A stretch of 64,000 bases of DNA from the NCBI RefSeq assembly GCF_052324685.1, contig NW_027506893.1, positions 834,501 to 898,500 on the forward strand, written 5' to 3'. Under the pieces are notes generated by a model, which saw nothing but the letters and a program-made list of their open reading frames with translations, ran no database searches and was not told the origin of the DNA. Of this stretch, positions 1 to 20,865 are shown piece by piece. The stretch is from Brachyhypopomus gauderio (taxonomy: Eukaryota > Chordata > Actinopteri > Gymnotiformes > Hypopomidae). Positions within the stretch are counted from its first letter, which is position 1, and every line of letters starts with the position of its first letter. A program made the position numbers and the translations under genes.

Positions 1-11
1 GACGAATGTGA

Positions 12-4292
<4,281 letters not shown>

Positions 4293-6997
4293 AGACAGAC
4301 ACACACACTCCGCCACGTCTGATCTACAGATGCGTGGATGAACTCACTCACAGTACAGGCGCGGAACACAGGGAACGTCTCGCTGATGGAGCAGGACAAT
4401 TACCATTGTCTCCATCCAGGATTATGGGATCCAACATTGTACGTACACTTTGAGTGTCCCTTCCTCTCAAGTGCCGTTTATGTGTAAGCACCGGTTCACC
4501 TGAATCGTCACCGCCTCCTGTGAAACTACTGAGATGTCCCTCACGCTCGTGTTGATCCTCAAAGTCTCTTTGGTGGCTCTTGTGTTTGTTTTTTAATGCG
4601 CAAGGATGAAGGTCCCATTCTGTCTGGAACGTTCCCAAGCACAGATCACGGGCTGGTTATCTGGAAGCAGCCCGAACTGGATGAAGGCCTGGATGAGTCG
4701 CGGGCTCTGAAGTGAGCCTGAAGTATTTTGCAGTCATTCTTCGTTGTTCAGGTGGAACATTTGGAGGACGTCTTTGCTACCACTGCTCTGGAATTCATGG
4801 GCCTCACCACAGACCCTTTAGTCAGCCTGTGGACTCCTCAATGTTATGAAGTTTCAAAACAGTTTCCAACCTTAAATCCTCAATCAGAAATTGCCACACT
4901 AGCTCAGCATATTGCTAGTGTTAAGGGGCATAGTATTGTTGTTTGAATGGCTGTTGCTGAAGTACCAAAAGTCGTACCAATGGTAGCGAGTAATGAGTAG
5001 AGCTGCCCACACATTTTCTGCTGTCATCAGTTTGTAACCACTTCATGGGAATGTATTCTGAGTTTCAGATACTACACTGTGACTGTGACCAGGCAAAGAT
5101 TTCAGTCAGTTTTTATAATCAAAATAGTCATAGTCATACTTAGACAAATATTTCATTTGGAACTAGTGTCTTAAATTTTATACTGGGAGATGTTTGATAC
5201 AGATCCAAAGGTGTTTTAGGGGGTTTTCTTTGATTTAGAGGCTGGGTGTCCTGGGGGCCTCATCTATCCAACCAGGTCCCACTCCTGTTCAGCCTCATTT
5301 AAGGCTGAGGTACTGGTGTTTGCACTAAATTTCAAAGCAGGATTGGAGCTGTGGGCTATGTGCCCCACTTCAAATGCAAAACTACTGAGCACACAACCGG
5401 TGCCCTCAAGCAGCCCTGTACGTATCAGACATGTCTGTTTTACGATTAGGGGTCTGCGTTTGGTTTGAGAAGCTTCTGCTAGTATGATTTTAGCAGATGT
5501 CAATATAGAACTAAATATACACTAGAGGACAAAAGTATGTAAGAGCCAGTTTTCTAGACAAAAATCAATGTAATTGGAATGAATGTGATGATAGTCAGAT
5601 ACTGTATTTTAAGACTAAGAACAACGCTGTGGCCAACCATCGACAGTTCCGTCATCAGTCGAGCTCCTACAGGTTAAACTGTAACATACAGTGATAAATG
5701 AACAAGGATGAAGAACGTCCAAGCTTGGAAATACTACACCAGCAACTTACATGCTGAAACTTCATCAAAGGATGTTACAAATGTGCCATTAAATGTCATC
5801 ACTAAAGCAGGGTGTTTTGATTGTGTATTTTAAGAAACAGGTTTTGAATCCGTTCACTGAAATCCTTTTTGTATGTTTTTATCTTTTTAAGAAAAAAGAA
5901 ATTAGCCTTTTTTTCCCAAGATAATGCAACGTTTCCTCTAGTGTAAATAGCAGGAATATAGTCTTTTGGTTTAATTTTTGGAAACAATTTGCATTGAGAA
6001 ATTCCATGCCATATTATGCCATCTAATGCCTTTCTGATGGAGATTTGTGTACTTTTTAAAGGTGGTATTGCAAAATGAAAAACCCCACTGTAAAATATTT
6101 ATACACATGAACACACAAGACAGACATGGAGCTAGCATCATGCAGGACTGGGGAACTGCTGAACTGTCTAAACTGTAAGCTCACATTAGCCTTTACAAGG
6201 TTTTATCTGGCCACGCACTGGAGCCATGCTTTCCTTCACGGTTTACAGCATAACGCAAGTGTGAAATTTTACAACTTGTCTTTAAATACTAAAGCTACTT
6301 TTTTCTACAAAGAGAAACACACTTACCTTGGTTTACAGCTGTTCAACTTCCAAAGTACTTTTTTTTTTTTTTTTTTTTTAAGTCTTACAGTTCTGCATAA
6401 CTTAAAACACTAAGCAAATACCCCTAAAACCAAAGCCTTCACAAGCATTTGCTTATACATTGGTAGGAGTTCACAACAGTACACAAGTTCTCTGCCATTA
6501 TATTACTCTGAATTTATGCATTACAATTATTTTGACAGCAATTAAAAAAATAAAGTGACTCTTGACGTGGCATGTCCGATATAAAGCGTGCTTATTTCTG
6601 ACTCTTAATTTCTCCTGCATCTGCACATTCATGACAACTGTTACACAGCTCTGGGCATGTGTATTATTGTATTAAGTATGTAAAATGAGGACTGATCAGC
6701 TGAAGTACTCAATTAGGTTTCAAATGGTCAATTTTCAGTTGTTGGTGGGGGGTGGGGGGTGCGATTGAAACCCATGCCGGAAGATCAGTAGCTTTGATGG
6801 CACCCAACAGCTTTGGCCAATGTCCATGTGTACTGACTACATATTTTATGTTGATTTTAAAGTACTTGTATTGAATTGTGAACCATGTTTGTATCAGATC
6901 ATCAAAACAAATGGCTTCGATACCTCTAAACCTTACATTAGTATCTGGATCAATCTCCAAGCTGGATGGAACCACATTTCAACAAAACGAAGAGATC
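4293..6997. other. Intergenic, between ern2 and plk1 3' ends
   Basis: Convergent intergenic stretch that holds the 3' UTRs of both genes. I see no coding exon. It is AT-rich, with a 20-base T run near 6360-6379. A segment from about 5511 to 5760 (gaggacaaaagtatg near its left end) looks like decayed transposon sequence, but I could not find its termini. Confidence 0.5.
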
Positions 6998-7003
6998 TTT
7001 ATT
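6998..7003 (-). terminator. Candidate plk1 polyadenylation signal
   Basis: AATAAA on the minus strand, about 380 bases past the plk1 stop codon. It is the first canonical hexamer I noticed downstream. A 16-base G run (about 7127-7142 on the plus strand) lies between the stop and this signal, inside the proposed 3' UTR. Confidence 0.4.
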
Positions 7004-7384
7004 CATTTGAATTTGGTAAGTATAATAAAATCTCATTAACCAGTCGATATCTTTATGACTAAAGCTTTTATACAAAAGGACAGACAAAAGTAAGGAACAG
7101 TCCAGAAAATAAAATGTGTGAGGAAAGGGGGGGGGGGGGGGGACGACGACGACACACAAACGTATGTACATGATGCTGCACAGAGAGTATGAATCACATT
7201 AAGTTCTTCCCCACCCACGAGATAAAGGCAGGAAGTAGTAAACACCACAAAACCAGTAGGGCGACTAAGTGCATGGGCTCCGTCACCTTAAAAACAGCTG
7301 CTCGACTCAGCCAAGAACAGGGTGATGCCTGATTGGCTGTCGGCCATCACGCGATCTAACCGGTTAGCCGCAGGACCCGCCCGT

Positions 7385-11652
<4,268 letters not shown>

Positions 11653-11991
11653 CCTGGCAAAGTTTACTTATTTTACAAATACAGATTTTAAAAAACTAAA
11701 GTAAAATTAAAGTTGATTAAATATTAAAACGCAGCAGTTCAAACGCGTTTAGTGCACAGAGGGATCCACTCGAATCCGTTTCGACTGAATCATGCACGCG
11801 AAGTTCAAATAAAAACGAAATTTGTGGTGTTTTTAAAAAAATCCAAACAGCCTGGAGCGGATGTTATCCGATACCTTTCACGAAAGTAAGAAAAACTAAG
11901 CGTACAATAATAAAAAATATTGATTAGGTCGGTGGTGTCCCCGCGCGCCGTCCGCCTGCTGATCCGCTCTGACGCCACTGATCTCCGCTAC

Positions 11992-12048
11992 ATTTTAAAT
12001 CGTGACTCGATCGTTGGCGGCGCCTCTGATTGGCTCCCGCAGTTTGAA
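11992..12048 (-). promoter_or_regulatory. Putative plk1 cell-cycle promoter elements
   Basis: About 340-400 bases upstream of the plk1 start codon are a reverse CCAAT box (ATTGG at 12029-12033), a TTGGCGG E2F-like site near 12014, and two CHR-type hexamers: TTTAAA at 11994-11999 and TTTGAA (plus strand) at 12043-12048. CCAAT plus CHR is the usual G2/M (MuvB/DREAM) promoter layout. The function here is inferred. Confidence 0.4.
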
Positions 12049-12403
12049 TTCTGCAAAGCACCATGGGACGGAAACACGCAACTTTGGGGAAAAAAAACTT
12101 TATTCACATTCCAGACGAATTAAAGAGGTGATTTAAAAGGACAAACAAAACGGCTAGCTTCGAACTTTTTTATTTCTGTGCTCTGTAATAAGTTAATGAA
12201 TACGCAGTGGTTTAAGTTTAGTTACTCAAATAGTAGTTATATTAGTTTTCTTAGGATCGTTTAATGCTGGATTCTATGGATGATAATTAATTTGACTAAA
12301 CTCCTGAGCTGAAAATCCACCGTCCGAAATGTCCTGTTTCTTTGGAAATTGTGTGCTACACTGTTTATGTATTACTATTAATATTAGGACATCTCTCTAA
12401 TGT

Positions 12404-12437
<34 letters not shown>

Positions 12438-12534
12438 GTTTTGTTTTGTGTTTAAGAAGGTAAGAGGTGTCTCAAACGTCAGAGAGTAATATTCTCTCTA
12501 TATATAAAGAACTTGCCATTTTTGTTTTTCACCT

Positions 12535-12690
12535 AGAGCAGTGGGCTGCCCTAGTCCAGAGCCCAGGGAGCAGTTGGGGTTAAGTGCCTTGCTGGAAGAC
12601 ACTTATGTAATGGCCTAAGGCCTGGAAATCAAACCCACAACCCCCCAGTCAAACCCACAACAAAACAAAACCAGTTCCCTAACCACCACC
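12535..12690. repeat. Dispersed teleost repeat fragment
   Basis: Contains GGTTAAGTGCCTTGCTGGAA and a following segment ending in 'aaacccacaaccccccagtc', partly duplicated (tcaaacccacaac occurs twice). I recognise this as a sequence frequent in teleost intergenic DNA; the family name is uncertain. Confidence 0.5.
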
Positions 12691-12806
12691 AGACCATGAC
12701 CATTTATAAATTACATTATATAAATTTAAACAATACATTTACATATATAAACTGGTTCCTCCTATTTAAGCACATCAACACAGTTGATGAAGGACCCCTG
12801 ACACAT

Positions 12807-12834
<28 letters not shown>

Positions 12835-12843
<9 letters not shown>

Positions 12844-13020
12844 GCAGATAGAACAGCTTCAACTCTTCTGGGAAGGCTGTCCACAAGGTTTAGGAGTGTG
12901 TTTATGAAGTGCATGTCGTATACTGATGTTGGACGAAAAGACCTGGCTCTCAGTCTTGAATTCATCCCAAAGGTGTTCTATCGGGTTGAGGTCAGGACTC
13001 TGTGCAGGTCAGTCAAGTTC
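12835..13020. repeat. Dispersed teleost repeat, likely DNA-transposon derived
   Basis: Includes CTTCTGGGAAGGCTGTCCAC and ATCCCAAAGGTGTTCTATCG. From memory, this block recurs in many fish genomes. It adjoins a (CA)n(TA)n tract. No intact termini were found. Confidence 0.55.
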
Positions 13021-14590
13021 ATATATACACATATACACTTTGCATACAGGCTTTTATTTAGCAGATTTTTTAGTAGTTATTGCCCTAGTTGTGTTGTATA
13101 AGACTTTTATCACAACAAAATTGACTATATATATTTGGCCCTGTGTTAGTTAGTCAGGTACAATAGTTATTATTCATGTTTACAAGTACTAAAGAGCATC
13201 ACGATTGGGTTCCATGACAAAAGGACACAAGGTGATGAAGCTGAAGAAGGATGAAGCCACATCGTGTTAAAGGAGTCTTTATAACATGAAGGACTTCTTA
13301 ATGATAATGGTACCTATTTTATCACGCTAGCTATTTTAGCATGACTTTTATCCCTTTTCTGCTCACGACTTCTTCCAGCTACCTCTCGTGGTGTTGTTGT
13401 TGTTGTTTAGATGTAAATGCACTCACGTTTTCTCCAAAACACCCGTGGAATAGGCCGTGGAGTGGGTTGCCATAGCAGCAGGGTAATTTTAGTGCAAGAG
13501 GAAAGACGGGCTGCTCAGGCTGAATGGGAAAGAGCTCCATTTGTGCATAACACACAGACATGACGTGCGGTCCTCAGGAGCCACATTATACCGTCCCAGC
13601 GTTCACAACACAAACACCTGTGCCACGTGGGAAACGACCAGCTCGATTGGATAGATGTAAACTTTACAATAAAATGTGATTATCTGTATGTTATTGTTTC
13701 TGGATGATGAATGCTTGCAGGACTGTCCTTAAATTTTGAGGGGGAAAAACCTTGATTAAAGGAGCGTATGATTGTCACATGTTAATGCAGAACATTTGGG
13801 GATGTGTGTGTGTGTGGGGGGGGGGGGTGTTGGTGGTAAGGGGGCATTTCTAAATTTACTAATATTGAAAATAAATGTCATTAAGTGGTGATTGTTTGAT
13901 TTGTATAGGTTACATTTATGGACACAGAATTTAGATCATGCAAACCGTGCTGTTCCTCTAATTCTCTGTGATGTTCATAACTGAGGTTCAAAGAATGTCA
14001 TTCTCTGTGTCTCGTACATCCACCCCCATAAATTAACTAAATCACTATTAGCTCAATGTTTGCAAAACATGGAGAAGAATGGAATAACATTTAATGACAT
14101 ATATTTCACTTTTTAACCTGAGGTGAAGGGATGTCATTTGTAGTGGGTGAAGTGAGAGACGACCCCAGCATACCCCTCAAAGAACTTGTGCTTCCACAGT
14201 TCATGACTGTGTGTTTTAGGATGAATGACAGCATTTCTAATACACAACAACCATTTTTGATTCAAATCAAGTGAAAGATACTGAAAAGAAAAAGAAAAGA
14301 AAAGTAACATAAATTGTGTCATTAGATGATTGGTTGCAGTGACTGTTCTACTAGCTGGAATTAACATGGTATAAATAATGCAAGAGGACAATTAGAATAA
14401 TTTAATTTGTATGATTCTAGCTGGTCCTGATAGTTCTCATTCATAATAAACACTAAATACTAAGTTTTGGATGCATTATATCTTTTAGTTCTGTGTGCGT
14501 AACCTAAATTACAGTGCTGGTCAGGGGTTCTACTCTATGGAAGGTCATTAAGATTAAGGGACAACCACACCACGACTGAGATGCAATACA

Positions 14591-14596
14591 TTTATT
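14591..14596 (-). terminator. Candidate Ras-dva polyadenylation signal
   Basis: AATAAA on the minus strand, about 210 bases beyond the Ras-dva stop codon. Confidence 0.45.
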
Positions 14597-14804
14597 AATG
14601 TAAAGAGATTGTCACGTCATGCACAGAACAGTTCACTCACACATTCGTTCAGTCATGATTTTTTTCATAACAGTTTCAGCTTACAATGTGGTTTGGCCCA
14701 TAAACTGCCAAAGCACGAGTCCGTGGTCCTCTTGAGGACAGCATCAGTATGATGCATAAAACACATTAACTGTGTCTTGACCTGTCATTTAGGCCACGCG
14801 TACT

Positions 14805-15443
14805 TCAAGAGATGGCACAGCTGTTGTGTTTCTTCATTGGAGGTTTCTCTCGTGTCCCGCTAGTGTCCCTTGTCATCATTTGTCTGCGTCTGCGCAGCGC
14901 CGGACTTACGCGGCTCGGCAACTTCACCTGTTCGAGCAAGTCCCGAAACACCGCGACCACGTTCTCGCCGGTGCGGGCGGACGTCTCCACGAACCCCGCT
15001 CCCCATTCCTCCTCCACCGTGCGCATCACATCCGCGGAGGCCAGGCGACTCCTGCTCTCCAGGTCGGCCTTGTTCTCCACCACTGTGATACCCGTGAACG
15101 TCTCCCCCTTGATCTCCAGAACCTCGTCTCGCAGCCGCTGCACCTCCTCCAGCGAGTCTCGCTCCTCGGCTGTGTACACGAGGGCGAACGCGTCCGCGGT
15201 GCGGATGCACAGAGCGCGCATCGCCGGGAAGGCGTAGCTGCCGCTCGTGTCCAAAACCTCCACGCGGATTCGCACGCCGTCCGTGTCGTACTCAAGCGCG
15301 TGCAGCTCCTCCACGGTGCGCGTGTATTTAAAGTCGAACCGATCGTGCAGGAACCGACTGATCAGGGCAGTTTTACCCACACCGGCGGCGCCCAAGAAGA
15401 CAAAGCGCACGGTCCGCTGCTCCTGTACCGACAGAGACATCAT
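14805..15443 (-). CDS. Ras-dva family small GTPase (single exon)
   Basis: Intronless 212-residue Ras-like GTPase. G1 is GAAGVGKT (18-25), the G3 box is DTSG (65-68), G4 is NKAD (124-127), G5 is ETSA, and the C-terminus is a basic KKHNS stretch then the CAAX box CAIS, so membrane anchoring by prenylation is expected. The signature parts FLGAAGVGKTALI, DTSGSYAFPAMR and LPSRVSPALRRRR match the Ras-dva family (dorsal-ventral-anterior), which acts in anterior ectoderm and FGF signalling in Xenopus. The residue equivalent to Ras Gly12 is Ala20 and that equivalent to Gln61 is Ser69, so slow GTP hydrolysis is possible. The first of two adjacent Met codons was used. RASD1/Rhes is a more distant alternative. 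Confidence 0.9.
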   Translation of the reverse strand: MMSLSVQEQRTVRFVFLGAAGVGKTALISRFLHDRFDFKYTRTVEELHALEYDTDGVRIRVEVLDTSGSYAFPAMRALCIRTADAFALVYTAEERDSLEEVQRLRDEVLEIKGETFTGITVVENKADLESRSRLASADVMRTVEEEWGAGFVETSARTGENVVAVFRDLLEQVKLPSRVSPALRRRRQMMTRDTSGTREKPPMKKHNSCAIS

Positions 15444-15610
15444 CGGAGAAACGAGATGTCTTAAGATGTTTCTTTCTTGAGGAGATGCGTTCTCTTCACT
15501 TAAACAGCAGATGGTCTACAGGTGGTCTTGATCATTCAAGAGCTTGAAAGAATCGTCCGTCCAACTATAACTCCGTAAGTTACTGGACTGTCGTGGGTTG
15601 CAAGCGAACG

Positions 15611-15623
15611 CGACCTTATATTA
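15611..15623 (-). promoter_or_regulatory. TATA-like box upstream of Ras-dva
   Basis: TAATATAAGG on the minus strand, about 175 bases upstream of the start codon and in the same orientation as the gene. Confidence 0.4.
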
Positions 15624-18092
15624 GCCGAGCAGCTCCAGCGTGGGCAGGACTGACCAATAACAGGTGACGCCCTAGACTCCGAGAGCTCAGATAGAGATTA
15701 TTGCATTTGCGGTTTGGCAAACAGTTTCTGTGCGCCGCGAGCACCCATGCAAGTTAATTATTAAGCTTATGTGTGAACAAGCCTATTATGTGAATTAATG
15801 CTGAATAAATCTTGACAGTATAGCCTTTTGAAGAAGGTCCTTACGAATACAGTATCTCCCCATTTAATATCATGACACAACCTATTTATTTCGTCATAGA
15901 TTTTAACTTTATCAGACATGCATGCGTGCACGTATATGCAACGCACACTGATATTGAAAAGGTGCTTTAAATGACTTACTGCATTTTACCTAGTGCACAT
16001 CACAGGGTCAGATCGACCTAGTTATATGAAATGATGACCCACTTTATTGGAAGCCTATTTCATGTGTACATTTAGAGCGTATCTAATACCAGACACCATA
16101 ACTAGTGTTGGTCACCCTCCAACATTAATCAACGGTCTGTTTCTGACCGCAGGACGCATGTTGGGTGGCTATTTTTCTATGGTTCTCAATCTAGCAGAAA
16201 CACGTGTAACTGTGTCCGGTACTCTCTCCTGCAGACAGTCTTAAACCAGGCTTTAAGAGCGCACGAGTTTCGCACGCGGGTGCAGAGCGCGGTGAAACAG
16301 TGGCGCGCGCTTGATGCGAACGCATTCCCGATGCTGTAACGCCGAGCGCACGAGCTCCGCCAACGCGACACGACTGCAGTTGCTTTTATTTTTGTGGCGC
16401 TCTTTGTGTAAACAAAAACAACACTCTTGCGAAGAAGAAAGTGGTCAGTGTGTACAGCTGTTATGACCTTATGGGTTAAAGTCACTGCGTTTTCATCTCG
16501 TTTCAGGTCATTTTTAATCCCTCAATCGTGGTCATCCGCAAAGTTCACTTTTGTTGTTATTGGTTAAATTACTGAATTGCTTTGCATAAAAAAATCATTC
16601 TGAGCCATGTCAGATTAACTAATTTTGAATTACAGTGTGGACATTCACCCAGTTCAATGGCACAAAACTGGAAAAAAATATTTCTGACACTGATAAAGAA
16701 TTTCCCCTGTAATTTTCCCACAGGCATGTCTCAAAGGCCACAGTTGACCGGAAACTACACTTACAGGACCCAAGAGAAGGTACCAAAAATTAACAATTAA
16801 ATATTGTGCAATGCAGCTAATACAGTGACACAGTTCTCAGCCAATCCAGGTGATTTCAGCGTTATGAAGTGCCCGATGAAGTCAAAGATCTACCTGAAAT
16901 GTAACTTTACATTTCAAAAAAAGGAAAAGTAGATGCTAAAACTCTCCCAATTAAGCAAAACAAAAAAAGAAATAAGAGATAAGACTTCATCCAGTAAAGA
17001 CCTCGCAGAGTGCTGGCAAATCAAACACGGACTACTGGAATGTCATTGCACATGAATATATATATATATGGAAAATGTACACAATAAGGTCTATAATCCA
17101 GGAACGCCACACCCCCAAAACAAACAAACAACTACAGGGCATAAATTAATTTAAACTCAAATCATTGGCAGAACGAATGCTAAGGGCTGTGAGATTTTAA
17201 TGTCAACATCATCACCACTTTGGTCTTTGAATGACCGATGAATCAACGTCTGAGTGTTTAGTAGGTAAGTACAGACCAGTTTGACCCGTTTCCAGCACCC
17301 AGGTGATCTGGAGGTTTTCACAAGCAGTTCTGGCTCAGAAGTCCACCGTGACCTTAGCATGCGGTCTGCTGCTCCTTATTTTCCTCTTTTCAAATGACCT
17401 TATCTGCTCTTGGTGCCAAGAAGCACAACTGTTGTTTTCTCCTCCCATCCCATCAGCAGGGAGTCCATTAGTTTTTCAGATTAATTAATATTTAAAAATG
17501 CACCCAAGAGTAGGCATGGCAACATGAAGTAAGCTCAGCCCAGCCTCTTCCATATGAGTGGACGCTCTCGGCACAGCTAACCTAATTTGGCTCTGTTTAT
17601 CTTTTACAAGAGCGCGCTTTCGTCGAGGGTTATAGCCTACTGCATGCTGATTGGCTGAGCTGTCAGAGAATAACACTATAAATTATTTTATCCGAGATTT
17701 TTATTATTGCTGAAGGTGCACAGATTGATGTGGATCCCTGCATGTTTCATCATCAGGGGAACGTGGTGTGTGCACTAAAAACCCTCTTGCAACATTTGTA
17801 CTGTTTGCACTCCATCTCTGACATGGGAACATGACAATCAGTTCAATTGTTGGCTTGTGAAACCCGTTTTATGCAGACAACACGTTTATAACCATTTGTT
17901 CTCATCGTGTTACGGGTCAAACCCCACGCAGTGCGTGGATAATCTCGGATGCAGTATGCATGTGTACGGAGTTAATATATTTAAGGGCAGCGGTTAATGC
18001 GTTTGTGGGCGAGAGCATTAATATGTGACTCACGGCTGGTTATGTGACAGGAAGCCTTTGGCGGTACAACAGCCGAGATGACCTGTCCTCGG

Positions 18093-18110
18093 TTAATCCT
18101 CATGGATTAA
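18093..18110. promoter_or_regulatory. Paired TAATCC homeodomain palindrome
   Basis: TTAATCC-TCAT-GGATTAA is a perfect inverted repeat with 7-base arms and a 4-base spacer. TAATCC is the core site of K50 homeodomains (Otx, Pitx, Gsc). Further TAAT cores lie at about 17970-18025. It is 2.65 kb upstream of the Ras-dva start. Confidence 0.4.
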
Positions 18111-18545
18111 TGTACGGGTGAGATGTCCTTACAGTGTGCCCGCACACACCTTTTCCATAACAACAAAGTCAGCGCCATGACATAATAAAAAAAAACGTTT
18201 GTACCCTTACTACCTACACAAACGTCACCGCCATCAACGGCATCCGGCATCTTCTGCAAATGTCTGCTCGCGTGGAAAGACTCTCTGAACTTCTTTCTGG
18301 TGGTTCCTCATAACTGAGAGCCATTGGGAGGTCAGTGGAAGTCTCTGGGAGGAGACACGTTTCTCTGCCATGAATATGCAAAGGTACTTGCACAAATTCA
18401 ATACGTGTAAGTTGAAGATAAGGTCATTCGCCAGCTGATTTTAGTTTTAATTACTGGGAGTGTACATGGATATGAAAGAGCTTGTCCTGAACTGCTACAT
18501 CGACCCTCCACCTGCTGTGGCCTGAACAGGAGGAGGAAGACACAA

Positions 18546-18808
18546 GGTGTGTGGAGGTCAGCAGACTCATGTGCTCCAATACTCAGTGGTGTGTGGAGGT
18601 CAGCAGACGCATGTGCTCCAATACTCAGTGGTGTGTGGAGGTCAGCAGACGCATGTGCTCCAATACTCAGTGGTGTGTGGAGGTCAGCAGACGCATGTGC
18701 TCCAATACTCAATGGTGTGTGGAGGTCAGCAGACTCATGTGCTCCAATACTCAGTGGTGTGTGGAGGTCAGCAGACGCATGTGCTCCAATACTCAGTGGT
18801 GTGTGGAG
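18546..18808. repeat. 42-bp tandem repeat, about 6 copies
   Basis: The unit begins GTGTGTGGAGGTCAGCAGAC and ends CCAATACTCAGTG. Copies differ by single bases (actcat/acgcat; one aatg for agtg). The period is a multiple of three and the unit has no stop in several frames, which explains the overlapping spurious reading frames on both strands. Confidence 0.9.
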
Positions 18809-19657
18809 TATTTATTCTGCATTTTCACACTTCACTTTTGGTTTATTTTGACTTGTGGGTAATGTTTTTGGAAAAATTAAAGATGTTTGAAAAGTGTGAA
18901 AAGAAATTTTAGACTTGAAATATCTTGTGTAATTGATGATGATGATTATGATGATGATGACGATGACGCTGACAACGATGATGATGATGATTACTATTAT
19001 TATTAATAGTAGTACTGTATATACAGTGACTAACACCAGTACATTTAACACAGTTTGCTAGTATATGTAACTAGCTAGCCTACAGACAGCATCATGAAAT
19101 TTAAATAAACATTCACATAATTCAGATTTGCAACTATTACAATAATTAGTGGTTAAATATAAGTGGATAAACACCTAAACGTGTTAGAGAAATTATCTTC
19201 ACATCATTAGACTTCTTTTCAGCTTGGGGGGGTTTCCCTGCTCACACCACCCAGCCCAACACACCATATCAGTGGTATGAGCAGAAATGATTGGGGGGGG
19301 GCATGTGGTTTGGGTAATGCTCATTACAATTGAGAGTCATCTGGAGAAGATTCCCCATCAGTCACAGGATTCTTCTCCATTGGCTCCTCCAGCCATTCCA
19401 CCCTCTGACTGATCCCAGGTCAGGTTTCCTGCCTTTACTAACCCCCAGCACCTGCTGACTTCACCAGACCCTTACTATCAGCCCTTAAGCACACACGCTG
19501 ATTTAGCAACAGCTCTCCGTTCAGCACAGTCTCGCTCTTGCCATAGTACAGTACAGGACGCAAGTGTGACCTGTGCGATTACGACGTGCTTTTTTTGTTT
19601 GACTGCGATACGACGTGTGACATTAGTGATATTACCTGACCTGCGCACACACACACA

Positions 19658-19694
<37 letters not shown>

Positions 19695-20724
19695 CTGGTT
19701 TAAACCAGATGGCTCTGTGCACTCACAAACGAATGGGTGCCTATTCATTAAATATGCGCAGAGATGTTTAAAAAGCATGTTAATTTTTCATCAAGTGATT
19801 CATAATCATTACTGTCTTGCTCAAAGTGATATACTAGTTTAACCACAGTAAATGCTGCATTTATAGTCCAGAAATAACAAAAAAAAAAGCCCAAGGCCAC
19901 ATGGTTGTCAATACTAGTCACATTGTAATTTAAGAGCAAATTTAAAATATGCTATGTAATGGACCCATTATGCCATTTTAAGCAGGTGCGTTTCCATAAT
20001 TTAATTATGAGTGCTCATCCTTTTTTTTAACTAGTGGACAAGACAGTTGTCAACATAATATGACAAACAGGCTTTATGGTCTTTGGCTAGATAAGAACCA
20101 ACCTGCAAGGATATTTTATTGAATGTACACATGACCATGAACATGCCACACACCCCAACGTGACATCTGTTTAGCCAGAATTAAAGGATATGTGTAATAT
20201 TCAGCTCGGATTCCAATAAGATGTCTGCATTGAACTTAGTTGTTATATTATATTGTCTTACATTATATTGTTATATTGTTACAATATGGCGCCACACTGC
20301 GTGGAACTGTAAGTTGCTTTCTGCAGCAATTGTCATACAATGAGAGGAAACCAGTCAGAGCTGCAGGTTCCCAGTTTCCTCCTGGAAAACTGATAAGAAT
20401 GCACTGGGTGATGAGCGGGTGGAAACACATCACAGGCACATGGCCATGACTCCAGTGTGGAAAACACATTACGCAGTGGGACAACAAGACCACGGTGCAG
20501 TAATTAAAGTTGGGAACAGACAGCAGTGAAATTAGTACTGGGGAGCAACCTCTATGCTAACAGTATAAAACTGCATGTGAAGACTGTATGATGAATCAGG
20601 GGTCTGGACTTTTACTGTGGAGGACTGGACATTATAATGGGTCTTTGCTCACAAATATGGCATGTCTGTTCGACCTGATCCTCACTGTTGCCAACCAGAA
20701 GCTCGTGTTAGCTGCCATGACAGA

Positions 20725-20865
20725 AAGTAGGGCAGTGTTGTAGTAATCCTGAGGTCATGAGTTCAGTTCCCAGGGAGCACATGTATATATGCATTATCCT
20801 GCATAAATATGCAAGTTGCTCTAGATAAGACCATCTGCCAAATGTTGTAATTGTATCTTACTAAA
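20725..20865 (+). repeat. tRNA-derived SINE-like fragment
   Basis: A degenerate Pol III B box (gagttcagttccc) is followed by the fish SINE-type tail motif 'agttgctctagataagacc', then 'atctgccaaatg'. The A box is not clear, so this is probably a truncated or decayed copy. Confidence 0.5.

Larger units (their letters stand above)
11653..14590. other. Intergenic, plk1 5' side to Ras-dva 3' end
   Basis: No coding exon seen. It holds the plk1 promoter, a (TC)n tract at about 12407-12436, two dispersed repeats (listed separately), a (CA)n(TA)n tract near 12805-12842 and a G run near 13817-13827. Confidence 0.5.

Noticed and set aside
4728-4946. 72-codon frame after ern2
   Set aside because: No family resemblance, no splice support, and it lies in the expected 3' UTR or intergenic zone.
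18547-18912. Three overlapping frames with 14-residue repeats
   Set aside because: All arise from the intergenic 42-bp tandem repeat; no splice context or start context supports a gene.
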